DNA of 9,026 nt from an uncultured Chloroflexota bacterium (GTDB taxonomy: Bacteria; Chloroflexota; Limnocylindria; Limnocylindrales; Limnocylindraceae): positions 1-9,026 of the forward strand of contig CALMIH010000045.1 in the NCBI GenBank assembly GCA_937864085.1, given 5' to 3'. Positions within the stretch are counted from its first letter, which is position 1; every line of letters starts with the position of its first letter. The translations under genes and the position numbers were made by a program. A model generated the notes under the pieces. The model worked only from the letters and a program-made list of their open reading frames with translations, did not search any database and was not told the origin of the DNA. Shown one piece after another: positions 6,752 to 9,026 of this stretch.

Positions 6752-7119
6752 TACAGCACCTCCGGCGCGAGTGAGATGATCTTCATGTAGTCGCGATCGC
6801 GCAGCTCGCGCGCCACTGGCCCAAAGATGCGCGTGCCGCGCGGGTTGCCATCGGCGGCGATCAGCACGGCGGCATTCTCGTCGAAGCGGATGAAGCTGCC
6901 GTCTGGTCGCGCGATCTCCTTCACGGTGCGCACAACCACAGCCTTGACCACGTCACCCTTCTTCACGCCAGCGTTCGGGGTGGCCTGCTTGACGGCGGCG
7001 ACGATCACGTCGCCCACGCCAGCCACAGTGGAGCGGGAGCGTCCGAGGATGCGGAAGCACTCGATCTCCTTGGCGCCGGAGTTGTCAGCCACGCGGAGGC
7101 GGGTCCCCGTCTGAATCAC
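6751..7119 (-). CDS. rplN: 50S ribosomal protein L14
   Basis: L14 lies at the subunit interface, contacts 16S rRNA helix 14 in bridge B8, and is the docking site for the silencing factor RsfS. The 122-residue product, of standard length, begins [17 protein letters not shown]. It carries the family signature from AVVVRT (60-65) through [15 protein letters not shown], and ends with [16 protein letters not shown] and [11 protein letters not shown]. The start codon is GTG (7117-7119) in a four-base GTGA overlap with the rpsQ stop. It is supported by GGGAGG six bases upstream and by exact agreement with the conserved N-terminus. The stop TAA shares its last A with the rplX ATG (TAATG). Confidence 0.98.
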   Translation of the reverse strand: MIQTGTRLRVADNSGAKEIECFRILGRSRSTVAGVGDVIVAAVKQATPNAGVKKGDVVKAVVVRTVKEIARPDGSFIRFDENAAVLIAADGNPRGTRIFGPVARELRDRDYMKIISLAPEVL

Positions 7120-7391
7120 AGTGAGCCTCCCTCTGCGCGCTCAACGATTTCAATCAGGCGCCAACGCTTCTTCGCGGAGAGCGGGCGTGACTCTTCAACG
7201 GTCACCAGATCGCCCACCTTGGCGCTGTTCTCTTCGTCGTGCGCCATGAACTTGGCGGTGCGACGAATGACGCGCTTGTAGACAGGATGCTGCTGCAGGC
7301 GCTCGACCGTGATCACGATCGTCTTCTGCCCAGCATCGCTTACGACCCTGCCGGTCTGCGTCTTGCGCTGGCCCGTCTGCTTCTCAGTCAT
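7116..7391 (-). CDS. rpsQ: 30S ribosomal protein S17
   Basis: S17 is a primary 16S rRNA-binding OB-fold protein needed early in 30S assembly. The 91-residue product has [18 protein letters not shown] (14-31), [19 protein letters not shown] (35-53) and the signature [13 protein letters not shown] (60-72) followed by KKRWRL. Length is normal for bacteria. The ATG at 7389-7391 follows rpmC by 8 nt with a G-rich GGGGG stretch just upstream. The stop TGA overlaps the rplN start as GTGA, and the last codons (GAG GGA GGC) provide the rplN ribosome-binding site, so the two genes are probably translationally linked. Confidence 0.98.
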   Translation of the reverse strand: MTEKQTGQRKTQTGRVVSDAGQKTIVITVERLQQHPVYKRVIRRTAKFMAHDEENSAKVGDLVTVEESRPLSAKKRWRLIEIVERAEGGSL

Positions 7392-7399
7392 GTCGCCCC

Positions 7400-7603
7400 C
7401 TATGCCTTCTGGCTCGCCTGGCGCTCGGCCAAGACCATCAGTAGTCGCGCAATGCTCTTGCGTGTCTTGGTCACAACGCTGGTGTCCTTCAGCTGGCGCG
7501 TGGAGAGTTCAAAGCGCGCCTGCCAAAGGTCACGCTTCGCGTCGGTGAGCGCCTGAACGAGTTCGGCTTCGCTCATGGTGCGAGCCTTCACGATGTCGAT
7601 CAT
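7400..7603 (-). CDS. rpmC: 50S ribosomal protein L29
   Basis: L29 is a small two-helix protein on the 50S surface near the tunnel exit, next to L23, where SRP and trigger factor dock. The 67-residue product has the typical coiled helical pair: [18 protein letters not shown], then [13 protein letters not shown], and a second helix with [14 protein letters not shown] (about 48-61). The start at 7601-7603 lies in an ATGA overlap with rplP and has AAGGAGG seven bases upstream. A second in-frame ATG at codon 10 would give a product starting MSEAEL; it cannot be excluded, but the upstream start has the better ribosome-binding site. The order rplP-rpmC-rpsQ is standard. Confidence 0.96.
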   Translation of the reverse strand: MIDIVKARTMSEAELVQALTDAKRDLWQARFELSTRQLKDTSVVTKTRKSIARLLMVLAERQASQKA

Positions 7604-8163
7604 GCCTCTTCCTCCTTAGCCGGCTTTACTGGCTTCACGAGCTCAGGCTCCTTCGGTGCACCGTCGGTGGCAACCGCTACCGTTTCATCCTCAAGCGGTA
7701 CGCCCGAGGCGACCTTAGCGAGGAACTTCTTGCCGAAGACGATCTCGCCGAGACCGGCGGCGCGCTCAAGCGTCACGGTGTTCACTGGGAGCTTCATTGA
7801 GGCGAGCCGGAATGCCTCCATCGCCTCCTTCTTTTCAATGCCAGCAACCTCGAAGAGGATGCGGCCAGGCTTCACCACGGCGACCCACTGGTCTGGTGCG
7901 CCCTTACCGGAGCCCATGCGCGTTTCAGCTGGCTTCTTTGTAATTGGCTTATCTGGGAAGACGCGGATCCAGACCTTGCCACCGCGCTTCAACGAGTGGG
8001 TCATGGCGCGGCGTGCCGCTTCGATCTGGCGTGCAGTCACCCAGGCGCACTCGGTGGTGGCGAGACCGAACTCACCAAAGGCCACGGTGCGACCCGACTT
8101 TGCAGGTCCGGACATGCGTCCTCGCTGCACCTTGCGCCACTTCACTCGCTTCGGCATCAACAT
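7600..8163 (-). CDS. rplP: 50S ribosomal protein L16, with long C-terminal tail
   Basis: L16 binds 23S rRNA near the A-site tRNA elbow and is needed for a functional peptidyl-transferase centre. The N-terminus [11 protein letters not shown] and RGRMSG, and the signature RMGSGKGAP at residues 82-90, identify it clearly. The conserved core ends near residue 133 ([11 protein letters not shown]). The family is usually about 135-145 residues, but this protein has 187, so some 50 residues are extra. The tail is low in complexity and mixed in charge, with LEDE, then [17 protein letters not shown] at the end, including a short VKP-VKP repeat. The first ATG (8161-8163) is preferred over the in-frame ATG two codons later because MLxPKR is the family form. 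The upstream ribosome-binding site is a weak G-rich stretch. The stop TGA overlaps the rpmC ATG as ATGA. Confidence 0.97.
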   Translation of the reverse strand: MLMPKRVKWRKVQRGRMSGPAKSGRTVAFGEFGLATTECAWVTARQIEAARRAMTHSLKRGGKVWIRVFPDKPITKKPAETRMGSGKGAPDQWVAVVKPGRILFEVAGIEKKEAMEAFRLASMKLPVNTVTLERAAGLGEIVFGKKFLAKVASGVPLEDETVAVATDGAPKEPELVKPVKPAKEEEA

Positions 8164-8165
8164 GG

Positions 8166-8840
8166 TTACGCCCCCGCCCCGGTGTTTTCAGAGAGCGGCT
8201 TCGGCTTCAGAACGTCCGCTGGCGCGTCGCCGCGGTAGATCCAGACCTTCACGCCAATGCGCCCAAACGTGGTTGGCGCGTGATAGATGGCGAAGTCAAT
8301 GTCGGCGCGCAGCGTCTGAAGTGGAAGGCGACCATCGCGATCCCACTCTTCGCGGCTCATCTCAGCGCCACCGAGTCGGCCAGAGACCATCACCTTCACG
8401 CCCTTAGCCCCAGCCTTCATCGTGCGCTGGATCCCCTGCTTCAGCGCCTTGCGGAAGGCGATGCGGCGGGTCAGCTGGCCACCAATTGCGGCGGCAACGA
8501 GGAACGCATCCAAGTCTGGCTGGCGGATCTCCTTGATCTCGAGCTTCACCTTGCCGGCGCTGATCTCGCCGATCGCGGCGCGCAACACTTCAACGTTCTG
8601 ACCACCCTTGCCGATGACAACGCCCGGCTTCGCCGAGTGCACGGTCACGGTGACGTAGTTGAGTCCGCGCTCAATCTCCACCTTGGAGATGCTTGCGGCG
8701 GCAAGCTTCTCATCAATCAACTTGCGGATGCGCAGGTCTTCCTGAAGGAGCTTGGTGTAGTCCTTGTCGGCGTACCACTGAGCGCTCCAGGTCTTGGTGA
8801 TGCCGAGTCGGAAGCCAATTGGATGAACCTTCTGTCCCAT
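8166..8840 (-). CDS. rpsC: 30S ribosomal protein S3
   Basis: S3 sits at the mRNA entry channel of the 30S subunit and takes part in mRNA unwinding with S4 and S5. The 224-residue protein starts [13 protein letters not shown], the universal S3 N-terminus. It has a KH-type RNA-binding domain with the loop VIGKGG at residues 75-80, a basic helix at about 125-142 ([11 protein letters not shown]), and the C-terminal domain with SGRLGGAE (153-160) and TLRADIDF (176-183), then [11 protein letters not shown]. Length is close to the usual 210-240. The stretch after GGAE reads [10 protein letters not shown], where IARTEWYREG is common in many bacteria; I treat this as ordinary lineage variation. The ATG start is supported by GAAGGAGG six bases upstream, inside the end of rplV. 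It ends with TAA two bases before rplP. Confidence 0.98.
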   Translation of the reverse strand: MGQKVHPIGFRLGITKTWSAQWYADKDYTKLLQEDLRIRKLIDEKLAAASISKVEIERGLNYVTVTVHSAKPGVVIGKGGQNVEVLRAAIGEISAGKVKLEIKEIRQPDLDAFLVAAAIGGQLTRRIAFRKALKQGIQRTMKAGAKGVKVMVSGRLGGAEMSREEWDRDGRLPLQTLRADIDFAIYHAPTTFGRIGVKVWIYRGDAPADVLKPKPLSENTGAGA

Positions 8841-8841
8841 A

Positions 8842-9026
8842 TCAGGCCTCCTTCGGGCTTACGGTGATGGTGATATGCGTCATCGGCTTATTGATGGAGA
8901 AGGCGCGACCCTGGGCGCGTGGTCGGAAGCGCTTCAACGTTGGGCCCTCGTCCGCACTCGCGTCGACCACCCAGAGGCGGTTGGCCGGAATACCGTGGTT
9001 CGCCTCAGCGTTCGCCGTGGCGCTCT
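8842..9026 (-). CDS. rplV: 50S ribosomal protein L22, 3' end only
   Basis: Only the last 60 codons are present; the gene runs off the high-coordinate edge. Reading from 9024 down gives a peptide beginning [11 protein letters not shown], passing through [17 protein letters not shown] and ending [13 protein letters not shown] before a TGA at 8842-8844. This is the C-terminal half of L22. The KRFRPRA(Q)GRA segment belongs to the arginine-rich region leading into the long beta-hairpin that lines the peptide exit tunnel, and the closing beta strand (HITITV) is typical. L22 is a primary 23S rRNA binder. One nucleotide separates its stop from the rpsC start, and the last codons (AAG GAG GCC) supply the rpsC ribosome-binding site. 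This matches the standard S10-operon order rplV-rpsC-rplP. Identity is near certain; the N-terminus cannot be judged. Confidence 0.97.
   Translation of the reverse strand, partial: SATANAEANHGIPANRLWVVDASADEGPTLKRFRPRAQGRAFSINKPMTHITITVSPKEA

Noticed and set aside
7667..8867. Long plus-strand open frames opposite rpsC and rplP (up to about 307 codons)
   Set aside because: They are antisense to two certain ribosomal genes, have no recognisable domains and are rich in Arg, Ser and Pro, as expected for shadow frames in GC-rich DNA.
1..9026. A hidden defence system, mobile element, CRISPR array or novel gene cluster
   Set aside because: Every base from 138 to 9026 is accounted for by conserved housekeeping genes in canonical order with gaps of 54 nt or less; there is no room for an inserted system.

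Overview
The window is one long, tightly packed housekeeping operon read entirely on the minus strand. It holds the end of the S10 cluster, the whole spc cluster, and the secY-adk-map block. In transcription order, from high to low coordinates, the genes are rplV (3' end only), rpsC, rplP, rpmC, rpsQ, rplN, rplX, rplE, rpsN (zinc type), rpsH, rplF, rplR, rpsE, rpmD, rplO, secY, adk and map. Positions 1-137 lie downstream of map and hold no gene. They contain a convincing minus-strand promoter and several GC-rich hairpins, which probably lead into the next gene outside the window. By conserved order that gene should be infA, but this cannot be seen here.

Organism: a GC-rich bacterium. Gene order is the ancestral bacterial one. 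S14 is the short four-cysteine zinc form, L24 carries a C-terminal CxxC...CxxC zinc module, and adenylate kinase has a four-cysteine lid. This combination, together with the style of the SecY N-terminus, fits Chloroflexota best. Actinomycetota and related GC-rich phyla are not excluded. The assignment is an inference from protein style only.

Layout: gaps between genes are mostly 0-13 nt, and many stop and start codons overlap. Five junctions use a four-base GTGA overlap with a GTG start (rpsQ/rplN, rplX/rplE, rplF/rplR, rpmD/rplO, secY/adk). One junction is ATGA (rplP/rpmC), one is TAATG (rplN/rplX), and rpsE overlaps rpmD by 8 nt. The only larger spaces are 54 nt before secY, 36 nt before map, and the 137 nt after map.

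How the genes work together: rpsC, rpsQ, rpsN, rpsH and rpsE build the 30S subunit. rplV, rplP, rpmC, rplN, rplX, rplE, rplF, rplR, rpmD and rplO build the 50S subunit, with L5 and L18 binding 5S rRNA. SecY forms the channel for exported and membrane proteins, adenylate kinase balances adenine nucleotides, and MetAP trims N-terminal methionine from new chains.

I see no mobile element, CRISPR array, tRNA, rRNA or novel multigene system. The points worth a second look are the promoter and hairpin region after map, the lysine-rich C-terminal tails on L15, L16, L30 and (shorter) L6 with small internal repeats, and the recurrent AAGTGA stop/start overlap.
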